DNA of 64,000 nucleotides from an uncultured Ruegeria sp. (GCF_947500045.1 NZ_CANMQQ010000015.1:48316-112315); one strand, 5' to 3'. Shown: positions 18,173 through 27,746, counted from the first letter of the stretch. Program-made: numbers and translations. The notes: generated by a model not told the origin, from the letters alone.

Positions 18173-19102
18173 ATGTGCGGAATTGTTGGATTATTCCTCA
18201 AAGACCAGTCCCTGGCGCCTAAGCTGGGCACTATGTTGACGGATATGCTTATCACCATGACAGACCGTGGCCCCGACAGCGCGGGAATCGCTATTTACGG
18301 GGATGGCACTTCCAAAGCTGCCAAACTGACCGTGCAATCAGCCAACCCCGACCGTGATTTTTCCGGGCTGGCCGAGGACTTGGGGCAGGCTCTGGCAACT
18401 TCTGTGACGCAATCTGTCAATGACACGCACTGTGTTCTCCATCTGCCCGCCGATCAGTTCGAGGCCGCGCGTGCCGTCTTGTCTGAAATTCGACCCTCGA
18501 TCCGGATCATGAGCCGAGGAGAGACGTTGGAGATCTATAAAGAAGTTGGCTTGCCCAAAGAAGTAGCCACCCGTTTCAACCTAAGCAGCATGAGCGGGAC
18601 ACATGGCATTGGCCATACACGCATGGCGACCGAATCCGCAGTGACAACCATGGGTGCGCATCCCTTCAACACCGGATCGGATCAGTGTCTGGTTCACAAT
18701 GGCTCATTGTCCAACCACAATTCACTGCGTCGAAAGCTGCGCCGTGAAGGTGTGACCATTCAAACCCAAAACGACACCGAGGTTGGCGCGGCATACCTGA
18801 CCTGGAAGATGATGAATGGTGCCGATCTGGGCGAAGCGCTTAAGTCCAGCCTGGATGATCTGGACGGTTTTTTTACCTTCGTGGTCGGTACCAAAGACGG
18901 ATTCGGCGTGGTTCGTGACCCAATCGCCTGCAAACCCGCGGTCATGGCGGAAACTGACCAATACGTGGCCTTCGGCAGCGAATATCGTGCTTTGGTGAAC
19001 CTGCCCGGGATCGAACAGGCGCGCGTCTGGGAACCTGAACCCGCCACCGTTTACTTCTGGTCCCACAACAACAGCCCCACGACGCACGAAAGGGCCGCCT
19101 GA
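18173..19102 (+). CDS. mgsA: N-methylglutamate synthase subunit A (class II glutamine amidotransferase)
   Basis: This 309-residue Ntn-type glutaminase has the catalytic cysteine at position 2 (MCGIVGLFLKD). Further family motifs are GTHGIGHTRMATES and CLVHNGSLSNHNSLRR. The ATG at 18173 is required, because the cysteine must become N-terminal after Met removal; AAGGAG lies 8-13 nt upstream, and an earlier in-frame start would bury it. It resembles the amidotransferase domain of glutamate synthase as a separate gene. With mgsB, mgsC and gmaS it forms the methylamine-assimilating set in which the methylamino group of gamma-glutamylmethylamide is moved to 2-oxoglutarate, giving N-methylglutamate. 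It starts the operon. Confidence 0.92.
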   Translation: MCGIVGLFLKDQSLAPKLGTMLTDMLITMTDRGPDSAGIAIYGDGTSKAAKLTVQSANPDRDFSGLAEDLGQALATSVTQSVNDTHCVLHLPADQFEAARAVLSEIRPSIRIMSRGETLEIYKEVGLPKEVATRFNLSSMSGTHGIGHTRMATESAVTTMGAHPFNTGSDQCLVHNGSLSNHNSLRRKLRREGVTIQTQNDTEVGAAYLTWKMMNGADLGEALKSSLDDLDGFFTFVVGTKDGFGVVRDPIACKPAVMAETDQYVAFGSEYRALVNLPGIEQARVWEPEPATVYFWSHNNSPTTHERAA

Positions 19103-19103
19103 T

Positions 19104-19787
19104 ATGCAGACATATGATCTCGAAGCGAACGGTCTTAGCGGGTTGAACTCGACGCTGCAGTCCCAAAACACCGAAACCAACCAGACAAGTTGGGAAGTCG
19201 TAAATCCCAAAGGCAGCCATGCGATCGCTGTAGGTCTTGATGCACCGATCGAAGTAACGGTCAAAGGTTCGACTGGCTACTATTGCGCCGGTATGAACCA
19301 GCAGGCGACGATCAGGGTCGAGGGATCAGTTGGCCCCGGGGTTGCGGAAAACATGATGTCTGGCGAGGTTATCGTAGATGGTGATGCCAGCCAGTACGCC
19401 GGTGCAACCGGTCACGGTGGATTGCTGGTCATCAAGGGCAATGCCAGCTCGCGTTGTGGTATCTCGATGAAGGGAATCGATATTGTTGTGCATGGCAACA
19501 TCGGACACATGTCGGCCTTCATGGCACAAGCGGGCAATCTGGTCGTATGCGGAGATGCCGGTGACGCGCTGGGAGATTCTCTTTACGAAGCACGTCTGTT
19601 TGTGCGCGGCACGGTCCAAAGCCTGGGTGCAGATTGCGTTGAAAAGGAGATGCGGCCCGAGCACCTCGAAGTTTTGAAGGACTTGCTGGATCGTGCTGGC
19701 TGTGACGCTAAGCCCGAAGAGTTCCGGCGCTATGGCTCAGCCCGCCAGCTTTACAACTTCGACGTCGACAATACCGCTGCTTACTGA
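19104..19787 (+). CDS. mgsB: N-methylglutamate synthase subunit B (GXGXG domain protein)
   Basis: This 227-residue protein corresponds to the beta-helical C-terminal GXGXG domain of glutamate synthase. Repeated turns are visible in GSVGPGVAENMMSGEVIVDG, GATGHGGLLVIKGNASSRCG, GNIGHMSAFMAQAGNLVVCG and GDALGDSLYEARLFVRG. It has no catalytic residues of its own in glutamate synthase; the domain bridges the glutaminase and FMN parts. It starts 1 nt after the mgsA stop and mgsC follows 11 nt later, so the three are stoichiometric partners. Confidence 0.9.
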   Translation: MQTYDLEANGLSGLNSTLQSQNTETNQTSWEVVNPKGSHAIAVGLDAPIEVTVKGSTGYYCAGMNQQATIRVEGSVGPGVAENMMSGEVIVDGDASQYAGATGHGGLLVIKGNASSRCGISMKGIDIVVHGNIGHMSAFMAQAGNLVVCGDAGDALGDSLYEARLFVRGTVQSLGADCVEKEMRPEHLEVLKDLLDRAGCDAKPEEFRRYGSARQLYNFDVDNTAAY

Positions 19788-19798
19788 AGAAGAAGGGC

Positions 19799-21139
19799 AT
19801 GAAAGATATGGACGATCAGATCCCTCGTACCGTGCCGATTCAGTCGGCGACATTCACTAATCCGATCAACGCCGAGATCCGTCGCGCCGCTGCGACCGGC
19901 ATCTATGACATTCGCGGTGGTGGCGCCAAACGCAAGGTACCGCACTTTGACGACCTGTTGTTTCTGGGTGCATCAGTCAGCCGGTATCCCTTGGAGGGCT
20001 ATCGGGAACGCTGCGACACCTCGGTAACTCTGGGCACACGTTTTGCCAAAAATCCCATTCATTTGGACATTCCGATCACGATTGCAGGCATGAGCTTTGG
20101 TGCGCTGTCTGGTCCTGCGAAAGAGGCACTGGGTCGTGGGGCTTCGATGGCAGGGACATCGACCACCACCGGCGATGGTGGCATGACGCCCGAGGAGCGT
20201 GGCCATTCCAGCAAGCTGGTCTACCAATATCTGCCCTCGCGCTATGGCATGAACCCCAATGATCTGCGCAAAGCGGACGCCATCGAAGTCGTCGTGGGTC
20301 AAGGTGCGAAACCCGGTGGCGGGGGCATGTTGCTGGGGCAGAAAATATCTGATCGCGTGGCCGAAATGCGGACATTACCCAAAGGGATAGATCAGCGTTC
20401 GGCCTGTCGTCACCCTGACTGGACCGGGCCGGATGATCTCGAAATCAAGATACTTGAGTTGCGCGAAATCACCAATTGGCAGGTGCCGATCTACGTAAAA
20501 GTCGGTGCCACGCGGCCCTACTACGACACTGCTTTGGCCGTTAAGGCAGGCGCGGATGTCGTCGTGATGGATGGGATGCAAGGGGGTACTGCAGCCACGC
20601 AGGATGTGTTCATCGAACATGTCGGCATCCCCACCCTCGCCTGTATCCGGCCTGCCGTTCAGGCCTTGCAGGACTTGGGCGTGCATCGCGAGGTGCAACT
20701 GGTGATCTCGGGCGGTATCCGAACCGGGGCCGATGTCGCCAAGGCGATGGCTCTTGGTGCGGATGCAGTGTCGATTGGCACAGCTGCGATGATTGCGATC
20801 GGTGACAATGACCCGAAGTGGGAGGCCGAGTACCAAAAGCTCGGGTCAACAACCGGGGCGTATGATGACTGGCACGAAGGGCAGGACCCGGCGGGGATCA
20901 CCACTCAGGATCCCAAGCTGGCGGCGCGCCTTGATCCGGTAGATGCAGGCCGCAGACTACGCAATTATCTCAAGGTTATGACGCTTGAGGCGCAGACAAT
21001 CGCGCGCGCCTGCGGACATAACCACTTGCACAACTTGGAACCGGAAGACCTTTGCGCGCTGACGATGGAGGCAGCGGCGATGGCCAAAGTACCCCTAGCC
21101 GGCACCGACTGGTATCCAGGTAAAGGCGGAGGGTACTGA
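19799..21139 (+). CDS. mgsC: N-methylglutamate synthase subunit C (FMN-binding glutamate synthase-like)
   Basis: This 446-residue TIM-barrel protein is related to the FMN domain of glutamate synthase. Landmarks are ITIAGMSFGALSGPAKEAL, GDGGMTPEERGHSSKLVYQ, QGAKPGGGGMLLGQKIS, VVVMDGMQGGTAATQD and VISGGIRTGADVAKAMALGA, together the FMN and substrate site. It performs the reductive synthase half-reaction of the MgsABC complex. It is preceded by mgsB and followed after 78 nt by gmaS, with an imperfect hairpin in between. It is distinct from the longer membrane-anchored relative at 62.3-63.8 kb. Confidence 0.92.
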   Translation: MKDMDDQIPRTVPIQSATFTNPINAEIRRAAATGIYDIRGGGAKRKVPHFDDLLFLGASVSRYPLEGYRERCDTSVTLGTRFAKNPIHLDIPITIAGMSFGALSGPAKEALGRGASMAGTSTTTGDGGMTPEERGHSSKLVYQYLPSRYGMNPNDLRKADAIEVVVGQGAKPGGGGMLLGQKISDRVAEMRTLPKGIDQRSACRHPDWTGPDDLEIKILELREITNWQVPIYVKVGATRPYYDTALAVKAGADVVVMDGMQGGTAATQDVFIEHVGIPTLACIRPAVQALQDLGVHREVQLVISGGIRTGADVAKAMALGADAVSIGTAAMIAIGDNDPKWEAEYQKLGSTTGAYDDWHEGQDPAGITTQDPKLAARLDPVDAGRRLRNYLKVMTLEAQTIARACGHNHLHNLEPEDLCALTMEAAAMAKVPLAGTDWYPGKGGGY

Positions 21140-21145
21140 ACAAAC

Positions 21146-21190
21146 AAAGGGCGGGGTTTCGCAACGCGGACCGCGCCTTTTTCATTTTTT
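21146..21190 (+). terminator. Hairpin with T-run between mgsC and gmaS
   Basis: AAAGG-rich and CCTTT-rich arms (21146-21156 and 21171-21180) form an imperfect GC-rich stem. TTTTTCATTTTTT follows. It resembles a weak intrinsic terminator and may lower gmaS transcription relative to mgsABC. Confidence 0.5.
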
Positions 21191-21217
21191 AGACCAACAG
21201 GGAAAGGGAAGCCGACC

Positions 21218-22546
21218 ATGACCATAGATCTGGCAGCTTTCGCCAAGGAAAAAGGCGTCAAATATTTCATGATTTCGTTCACCGACCTGTTCGGTGGGCA
21301 GCGGGCCAAGCTGGTTCCCGCGCAGGCAATTGCGGATATGCAGGAAGAAGGGGCAGGTTTCGCCGGGTTTGCGACCTGGCTGGACATGACCCCCGCGCAT
21401 CCCGACATGTTGGCAGTACCGGATCCGTCATCGGTGATCCAACTGCCGTGGAAACCCGATGTCGCCTGGGTGGCTGGCAATTGTGTAATGGAAGGCGAAG
21501 ACGTCGCGCAAGCACCGCGCAATGTGTTGCGCCGTCTGATCAGCGAGGCAGCCGACGAAGGTCTGCACGTGAAAACGGGCATCGAGGCAGAGTTCTTTCT
21601 GCTGTCCCCGGACGGTGAACAGATCAGCGATCCGTTCGATACCGCCGAGAAACCTTGCTACGACCAACAGGCAGTGATGCGCCGTTATGATGTGGTGCGT
21701 GAGATCTGCGACTACATGCTGGAATTGGGCTGGGGTCCGTACCAGAACGACCACGAAGACGCGAACGGGCAGTTCGAAATGAACTGGGAGTTCGATGACG
21801 CCCTGCGCACGGCAGATAAGCATTCCTTTTTCAAGTTCATGACCAAGTCGGTGGCCGAAAAACACGGGCTACGCGCCACGTTCATGCCAAAACCGATCGA
21901 AGGTCTGACAGGCAATGGCTGCCACGCCCATATTTCGGTCTGGGATGCGCCGGGAGCGGACGCAAAGATCAACGTGTTTGCCGGTGAAGGTGGCGGCCCG
22001 ACAGGTGAACTGGGTCTAGCCGAGCAGGGAAAACATTTTCTCGGCGGCATCATGAAACATGCCAGCGCTTTGGCGGCGATCACGAATCCCACAGTGAATT
22101 CCTATAAGCGCATCAACGCGCCGCGCACGATGTCAGGGGCCACGTGGGCGCCCAATACGGTCACCTGGACGGGCAACAACCGGACGCACATGGTGCGCGT
22201 CCCGGGACCAGGCCGGTTCGAGCTGCGCCTGCCCGACGGTGCAACCAATCCATATCTGCTGCAGGCCGTGATAATTGCGGCCGGTCTGTCAGGTATCCGT
22301 TCAAAGGCGGACCCGGGAAAGCGGTACGATATCGACATGTATGCTGAGGGCCACAAGGTACGCGGAGCACCGAAACTGCCGCTTAATATGCTCGACGCGC
22401 TACGCGAATACGACAAGGACAAAGAGCTAAAAGCGATGATGGGTGCCGAGTTCTCATCTGCCTTCTTGAAAATGAAACATCAGGAATGGAACTCGTTCGT
22501 TTCCCATTTCTCGCGCTGGGAAAAAGATAACACGCTGGATATCTAA
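21218..22546 (+). CDS. gmaS: Gamma-glutamylmethylamide synthetase GmaS (glutamine synthetase-like)
   Basis: This 442-residue glutamine-synthetase-fold enzyme joins glutamate and methylamine with ATP to give gamma-glutamylmethylamide, the first step of methylamine use in roseobacters. GS features are the metal-binding GIEAEFFLLSPDG and GQFEMNWEFDDAL, the NGCHAHISVWD segment, KRINAPRTMSGATWAPNTV and the nucleotide-site GPGRFELRLPDGATNPYL. GmaS rather than GlnA is inferred from its place directly after mgsABC and from the atypical N terminus (FAKEKGVKYFMISFTDLFGG). A ribosome site GGGAAG precedes the ATG. The gene ends 16 nt before a convergent cyclase gene. Confidence 0.93.
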   Translation: MTIDLAAFAKEKGVKYFMISFTDLFGGQRAKLVPAQAIADMQEEGAGFAGFATWLDMTPAHPDMLAVPDPSSVIQLPWKPDVAWVAGNCVMEGEDVAQAPRNVLRRLISEAADEGLHVKTGIEAEFFLLSPDGEQISDPFDTAEKPCYDQQAVMRRYDVVREICDYMLELGWGPYQNDHEDANGQFEMNWEFDDALRTADKHSFFKFMTKSVAEKHGLRATFMPKPIEGLTGNGCHAHISVWDAPGADAKINVFAGEGGGPTGELGLAEQGKHFLGGIMKHASALAAITNPTVNSYKRINAPRTMSGATWAPNTVTWTGNNRTHMVRVPGPGRFELRLPDGATNPYLLQAVIIAAGLSGIRSKADPGKRYDIDMYAEGHKVRGAPKLPLNMLDALREYDKDKELKAMMGAEFSSAFLKMKHQEWNSFVSHFSRWEKDNTLDI

Positions 22547-22562
22547 CACGCTATCGGTCGCT

Positions 22563-24620
22563 TCACTTTGACTCCGCCACTGCAACACCTTTCCAGTCAG
22601 CTGGTGGAGGCGTGGATATATATTCCGAAGCACGTTCTTTCATAACGGCTGAAACAGGGTCCGCGCCACGGGCTTTTTCCGCAGCAACAAAAGCCAGGAT
22701 TGCTGCATCGAAACGGCGATTTCGATAGTGTTCCAGACCCTCTTCATAAGCCGCAATCCAAGGATATGTTCCTTGGGATTTGTCGGCCATTGCAATCAGT
22801 TCGTAAATGACAAGGCCGCCAGTTCGACCAAAGACAGCCAATGTGTCAAGCTCACGAACAATGATTGAATCACCAGCCGCACGACGGGTTTCCGGACCGA
22901 TCAGAACCGAGGAGCCATAGACCTTGTTGACGCCTTCCAAACGGCTCGCAATGTTTACAGCGTCACCAATAGCTGTGTAGTTCAATCGCTCTTCCGAACC
23001 GATATTTCCGACCAGCGCCTCGCCTGTGTTTAGCCCCACGCGGATGCTCAGCGGGTGTCCTTCATCATCCTTGATGCCCGTCGCAGCGACCGACTCGACA
23101 AGGTCCAAAGCCGCCCGGCAGGCATTTTCGGCATGATTAGGATCTGCACGCGGCGCGCCCCAGAAGGCCATGACCGCATCGCCCATGAACTTATCAATCG
23201 TTCCATCATGCCGCGCGATCGCTGACGATGCAGCACTGAAGAACGGCGCCATCAACTTAACGATTTCAGGCCCAAGTTTTTCTGAAAGCCCCGTAAAACC
23301 GGCCACGTCGCAAAACAGAACCGAAATCCGCTTGATCTCTCCACCTGGCTGCGTGTTGATCCCCTCTGCGACCAGCATCCGGACAAGATCAGTCGGCACA
23401 TATTTGCGAAAAGCTGACAGGCCAGCCGCCATGTTTGCCGTGGCCGCTGAAAGGTTCGAAAGTTCCCTGAGTTTTGAGGGTCGGCTCGTGATTTTTTCGG
23501 TATCAAACCGCTCGACCCGGCTCAGGTCTTCGACGATGCGCGCCAAGGGGTTTGAAACAACTGTTCTAACCAGCCAAATGGCCAACCCCGTCGCCACAAT
23601 GACGACACCAACCAGAATATAGAGCAGATTCACCAATGTCTCGTCGATCCCTGACAAGAAGGTAGACTCGGGAATAACAGTGGCAACACGCCACCCATAA
23701 AACCCAAGCGGCGTCAGCGCGACCGCATAGGGTACTCCATCGCTGACTACCCTTGTCGTGGAGTTCATTGTTGCGCGCGCGTTCGAATTCCCCAGAAGTT
23801 GCTGCCCTGACAACTTGGCAACCTCGAAAAGTTCGCCTTCGCCCATGCGCGCGGGCGTGACCTCATCCGCGTCTGGGTCCGGAACCGCAATCACATTCCC
23901 CTCGGCGTCCAGAATAAAAGCGGCGCCAAATTCACCTGGTCGCAAGGTGCCGAGAAAACGCGACAGACGATCAGTTTCGATGGCCACCGCCAGTACACCT
24001 TGTCGTCTGCGATTTACATCCACAGGGCCCGCAAACGCATAAACGGTCCTGTGGCTGCCGGGCAGATCGCGGGCCTCGATCCAGTCCGCTGTGCTCAGAC
24101 CTATGAAGTTATCAAACCATGCGTGTTCACGTGGGTCATAGGTGGTGGGAGAGAAACTCCGCTCCTCAAACTGAATATCACCAGGGATAAAGATGTATCG
24201 GTCAGTCCGCAGCATGCCATCTTGGATTTCGCTATCAATCTCGATCATCTCAAGCCCACCATCCCCCAAACGGTGCGCCGCGAAGAAATTTCCGTCCGGC
24301 CAGCCGAACATGATCCATGAGATGTTGGGTTGTGCCTGCAGTTGCGAAAGAAAAACAAACTCTCGCTTGTCGGCTTGTCGCGTCGCGATGACGTCCTGAA
24401 CAAAGATCGTTCGCACTGCCGCCCATGCCGCCTCAGCCGATCTGAGCGTCAGCCCGACTTCGATCCGGACGGTATTCGCGATCTGGCTATTGATCTCGGC
24501 TGCAAGCATCCGGCTGTTTTCGCGTGCAGTCGTCCACCAAAGCGAATGTACGACAAAGGTCGACACGCCAATTGACAGCGCAACCAGCATTGTCACCGCA
24601 ACCCCTACGCTGATCCGCAT
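22563..24620 (-). CDS. Membrane adenylate cyclase with extracytoplasmic Cache-type sensor
   Basis: This 685-residue class III cyclase has one N-terminal membrane segment (about 5-27), a large periplasmic domain resembling double Cache (about 30-320), and a second membrane segment (about 329-351). A HAMP-like linker follows, then the cyclase domain (about 430-570) and a C-terminal tail with a TPR-like helix pair. Catalytic residues are the metal-binding D438 (VLFCDVAGFTGL) and D481 in KFMGDAVMAFWG. The adenine-selecting pair is K477 and T549 (NYTAIGDAVNIASR), pointing to cAMP. An external signal probably controls cAMP synthesis. It stands alone, 16 nt from gmaS in convergent orientation, so a link with methylamine is not implied. 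Confidence 0.87.
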   Translation of the reverse strand: MRISVGVAVTMLVALSIGVSTFVVHSLWWTTARENSRMLAAEINSQIANTVRIEVGLTLRSAEAAWAAVRTIFVQDVIATRQADKREFVFLSQLQAQPNISWIMFGWPDGNFFAAHRLGDGGLEMIEIDSEIQDGMLRTDRYIFIPGDIQFEERSFSPTTYDPREHAWFDNFIGLSTADWIEARDLPGSHRTVYAFAGPVDVNRRRQGVLAVAIETDRLSRFLGTLRPGEFGAAFILDAEGNVIAVPDPDADEVTPARMGEGELFEVAKLSGQQLLGNSNARATMNSTTRVVSDGVPYAVALTPLGFYGWRVATVIPESTFLSGIDETLVNLLYILVGVVIVATGLAIWLVRTVVSNPLARIVEDLSRVERFDTEKITSRPSKLRELSNLSAATANMAAGLSAFRKYVPTDLVRMLVAEGINTQPGGEIKRISVLFCDVAGFTGLSEKLGPEIVKLMAPFFSAASSAIARHDGTIDKFMGDAVMAFWGAPRADPNHAENACRAALDLVESVAATGIKDDEGHPLSIRVGLNTGEALVGNIGSEERLNYTAIGDAVNIASRLEGVNKVYGSSVLIGPETRRAAGDSIIVRELDTLAVFGRTGGLVIYELIAMADKSQGTYPWIAAYEEGLEHYRNRRFDAAILAFVAAEKARGADPVSAVMKERASEYISTPPPADWKGVAVAESK

Positions 24621-24872
24621 CTTTGCTCCGGAATTGTGTTTGGAAATTGGAATTGCGAAATGGCCAAATCGAACCTCGTTGCCGCTGCCCGTTCTATCGG
24701 GCGAAAGTGGCTATTATTACCGGCCCACACAATACGCGATCAAACAGGGCAAATTCTACATGGCCCGAGCCACAGACTGAATTGCCGCGCTAAATGGGCT
24801 TACTTGTCCGCGCATGATGGCACAAATTCAGCTCAAGGCGTAATCACTTCGCATTGAAGTGGATTTCACCCT

Positions 24873-25727
24873 TTAGCGTTTGGAATTCTGAAAGAGCAAC
24901 GACATCAAACCAATCGCAGCCGATACGATGATCAATAACAGGGAAACCGCATTCAGAACCGGAGTTGACCCCTGTTTTAGCTTGTCGAACATGGTGATGG
25001 TAAGCGGTGATTCCGACCCCACAAGCATCAAAGTGGTGTTGAAATTCTCAAAACTCATAAGCACCGAGACGATAGCCGAAGCGACGATCGCAGGAAGCAA
25101 AAATGGCAACGTGATCTGCCGGACAGCACCGAACTTACTTGCCCCAAGATTCAGGGCTGCTTCTTCAAGGCTAGGATCAAACTTTTGCAAACGTGCGGAA
25201 ATCACTAACGTGGCGAATGTTGCGACAAAAGAAAATTGACCCAGAATGACAAGGGGCAACCCAGGTCGCAAACCGTCAAACCACATCCCGGTCGCATCCT
25301 CCAGCGTGTTTGCCACCGCGCTGGAAAACACAAGGATCGAAATACCCAATATCACCCCGGGTATGATCAACGGCAGAAGCATCAGCATATATAACAGTGC
25401 TTTGCCGCGAAACTCATGGCGTACAAAAAGAAACGCATTGCACGTGCCCACCACAACGGCCAGACCAGCCACCCAAACTGCTACAAAGGCTGAGGTTCCG
25501 ATTGCCCGCAAAATCGAACGCTCATTGAACACGCCGATGTATGGTGCATCAGAGCCAAAAAACCACGCAAGCGTGAACCCTTCCCAGGGCAATGATGGAA
25601 AGACCGAATTATTGAAGGCAAAAAGGCATACCACCGAGAGCGGCAGCGCGAGATAGACGAAAAACAAAATGACATAGGCACGGTAACACCATGTCATCAC
25701 GGCAGGCTGTGGTACGGTTGGTATCAT
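24873..25727 (-). CDS. ABC transporter permease, polyamine/spermidine type (PotC-like)
   Basis: This 284-residue inner-membrane permease has about six helices. The family's cytoplasmic coupling loop is visible as LEEAALNLGASKFGAVRQIT then LPFLLPAIVASA (about residues 183-214). It is the last gene of the four-gene transporter, 1 nt behind the other permease. With the PotA-like ATPase and PotD-like binding protein it forms an importer for polyamines or related cations. The ligand cannot be read from sequence. About 250 bp without a gene separate it from the cyclase; this stretch holds only a weak 5-bp hairpin (24687-24702). Confidence 0.88.
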   Translation of the reverse strand: MIPTVPQPAVMTWCYRAYVILFFVYLALPLSVVCLFAFNNSVFPSLPWEGFTLAWFFGSDAPYIGVFNERSILRAIGTSAFVAVWVAGLAVVVGTCNAFLFVRHEFRGKALLYMLMLLPLIIPGVILGISILVFSSAVANTLEDATGMWFDGLRPGLPLVILGQFSFVATFATLVISARLQKFDPSLEEAALNLGASKFGAVRQITLPFLLPAIVASAIVSVLMSFENFNTTLMLVGSESPLTITMFDKLKQGSTPVLNAVSLLLIIVSAAIGLMSLLFQNSKR

Positions 25728-25728
25728 C

Positions 25729-26592
25729 TTAGCGCCCCATCGTACCGGACAGCGATTGCCGCGAAAGTTTCAGCCCGACAAAAACCAATACCGAGGACAG
25801 CGCCAGAAGAAGGAAGCCAAAGGCCGAGCCTAGCTCCCAGTTAAATCGGGTAATAAACTGCGTATAAATCATGCCAGTGAACCACAGGCTGTCCTTACCG
25901 CCCAACAGGATAGGTGTAAGGTAGTTGCCAAGCGACAGCATGAACACAACAATACACCCTGACACGATCCCAGGCATTGCATGTGGAATCACGATTTCCC
26001 GGAGAATAGAAAAGCTGCTACCACCAAGGTCATAGCCCGCCTCGATCAGGCTGTCGTCCAGGCTATCAAGCGTCGTGACCAAAGGCACGACCATGAACAG
26101 GATCGAGGTATAGACTAGACCAACCATTATGGCGGCGTCGTTGTACAGCATCTCAACTGGACCGGAAGCGAGCCCGACATATTGCAGAAAACTTGAAAAC
26201 ACACCGGATTCTCGCAGCAGGATCATCCAACCGTAAGTGCGGACCAACTCGGACACCCAGAACGGGATCATGCACATCAGAAATAGCGTGGTTTTCGTCC
26301 GCCCTTTGGTAAGCTTCGCGATATAATATGCGATGGGGAAACCAAGGATCAGTGTTAGCCCTGTCGCCAAGATCGACATGATCGCCGTGCGCGCAAAAGT
26401 CCTCCAATAAAGTGGTTCGGTGAAAAATGCCGCGTAGTTGCCCAACCCGATCTCATATTCGCGCACACCTACCTTTTCCGACACCGAAACAACAAAAAGC
26501 CCGATATGTGGGAGGATAATTAACAACACCAGCCACAGAAGAAGCGGTGCCAACAATAGATAGAACCCGAGTTTGGATGCATCGCGTGACAT
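25729..26592 (-). CDS. ABC transporter permease, polyamine/spermidine type (PotB-like)
   Basis: This 287-residue permease has six predicted helices. The EAA-type coupling loop is IEAGYDLGGSSFSILREIV then IPHAMPGIVSG (about residues 184-214). The region after helix three reads FWVSELVRTYGWMILL, which is strongly conserved in PotB/PotH proteins. It starts 2 nt after the ATPase stop and ends 1 nt before the PotC-like gene. The two permeases form the heterodimeric channel. Confidence 0.88.
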   Translation of the reverse strand: MSRDASKLGFYLLLAPLLLWLVLLIILPHIGLFVVSVSEKVGVREYEIGLGNYAAFFTEPLYWRTFARTAIMSILATGLTLILGFPIAYYIAKLTKGRTKTTLFLMCMIPFWVSELVRTYGWMILLRESGVFSSFLQYVGLASGPVEMLYNDAAIMVGLVYTSILFMVVPLVTTLDSLDDSLIEAGYDLGGSSFSILREIVIPHAMPGIVSGCIVVFMLSLGNYLTPILLGGKDSLWFTGMIYTQFITRFNWELGSAFGFLLLALSSVLVFVGLKLSRQSLSGTMGR

Positions 26593-26594
26593 AA

Positions 26595-27701
26595 TCAGGC
26601 CCCATCACCCGGATAGCAGCGGGCCTTTGTTGGGTGCCAGCTTGCAAAAATCTCATCACCTTCGCTGAGGTCCGAAAAAGCGCCGGTTTGCGGCAGGGCG
26701 ACATTCAGCGTTGCACCCGACCCGGTTTCGCGTAAGGCGACCATACTGTTTGCCCCGTTGAACAACACCGACGTCACCGTTCCCGACGTGACATTGGAAT
26801 TGCCCGTGATTTGTTCTTTGGATTTGGCAAGCTCAATTGCCTCGGGTCGCAGAAAGACCTGTGCGTGTTGACCCACATTGAGGTCAGCCATTTTTGCCTC
26901 GACCTCCATCGTCGATCCCGCTTCGGTTTCCAAAATCAGCGATTCTTCCGAGCTACCTTTCACCCTTGCACTAAATCGATTGGCGTCCCCAACGAATCCT
27001 GCAACAAATGCTGTCGCCGGTTTGTAATAAATGTCGTGCGGGCTTCCGATCTGTTCAAACCGGCCATGGTTCATGACCGCCACATTGTCGCTCATCACCA
27101 AAGCCTCGGATTGGTCATGTGTGATGTAGACGAATGTAGTCCCAAATTCGTGCTGAAGTGCTTTGAGTTCAAGCTTCATATGTTCACGCAGTTTAAGGTC
27201 GAGCGCACCCAGCGGCTCGTCCAACAACAGCAGATCCGGCTCAAGAATCATGCACCGCGCAATGGCGACGCGTTGCCTCTGCCCCCCTGAGAGTTGATCA
27301 ACACGGCGGCCAGATGTGCCAGGCAGGCCAACGCGCGCAAGCACTTCTTCCACCCGTTTCTTGATGTCGGTCCGGTTAACACCGCGTTGACGCAGGCCAA
27401 ACCCGACATTATCGCCAATATTCATCGTCGGAAACAACGCCAGATGTTGAAACACCATCGATACAGGGCGCTTGTTCGGCGGCACCCCGATCATGGATTT
27501 ACCTTTGATCAAAAGCTCACCATCCGATGGGGCCTGGAACCCGGCGATCATTCGCAGCAACGTGGTCTTGCCACATCCTGACGGACCCAAAATGGAAAAG
27601 AATGAACCCTGCGGCACTTCGAAACTGACATGGTCCACTGCGCGAAACTGATCAAATTCCTTGACCAGATCACGGCAGACGAGATCGGGGGCGTCTGTCA
27701 T
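26595..27701 (-). CDS. ABC transporter ATP-binding protein, polyamine type (PotA-like)
   Basis: This 368-residue protein has an N-terminal ABC ATPase: Walker A GPSGCGKTTLLRM (about 38-50), signature LSGGQRQRVAIARC (about 138-151), Walker B LLLLDEPLGALD and the switch HDQSEALVMSD. A C-terminal TOBE domain (about 285-360) follows, as in PotA, PotG and FbpC. It energises the two permeases downstream. A terminator-like hairpin separates it from the binding-protein gene. PotG-like polyamine use is more likely than iron or sulfate because of the permease motifs. Confidence 0.9.
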   Translation of the reverse strand: MTDAPDLVCRDLVKEFDQFRAVDHVSFEVPQGSFFSILGPSGCGKTTLLRMIAGFQAPSDGELLIKGKSMIGVPPNKRPVSMVFQHLALFPTMNIGDNVGFGLRQRGVNRTDIKKRVEEVLARVGLPGTSGRRVDQLSGGQRQRVAIARCMILEPDLLLLDEPLGALDLKLREHMKLELKALQHEFGTTFVYITHDQSEALVMSDNVAVMNHGRFEQIGSPHDIYYKPATAFVAGFVGDANRFSARVKGSSEESLILETEAGSTMEVEAKMADLNVGQHAQVFLRPEAIELAKSKEQITGNSNVTSGTVTSVLFNGANSMVALRETGSGATLNVALPQTGAFSDLSEGDEIFASWHPTKARCYPGDGA

Positions 27702-27722
27702 TTTGTATTCACTTCAGTTGAT

Positions 27723-27746
27723 AAAAAAGGGCGCCGCGAGGCGCCC
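27723..27746 (-). terminator. Intrinsic terminator/attenuator after the binding-protein gene
   Basis: On the minus strand GGGCGCC-TCGC-GGCGCCC forms a 7-bp perfect GC stem with a tetraloop, followed by TTTTTTAT. It lies between the PotD-like gene (27774) and the ATPase gene (27701). It would end most transcripts after the binding protein. Confidence 0.82.

Noticed and set aside
19104..21139. mgsB and mgsC considered as parts of ordinary glutamate synthase (GltB)
   Set aside because: The separate amidotransferase, GXGXG and FMN genes followed by a GS-like gene fit the N-methylglutamate synthase set; gltD and full-length gltB are absent.
24636..24857. Short plus-strand frame between the cyclase and the ABC permease
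   Set aside because: It has no motif or ribosome site and probably covers the cyclase promoter region.
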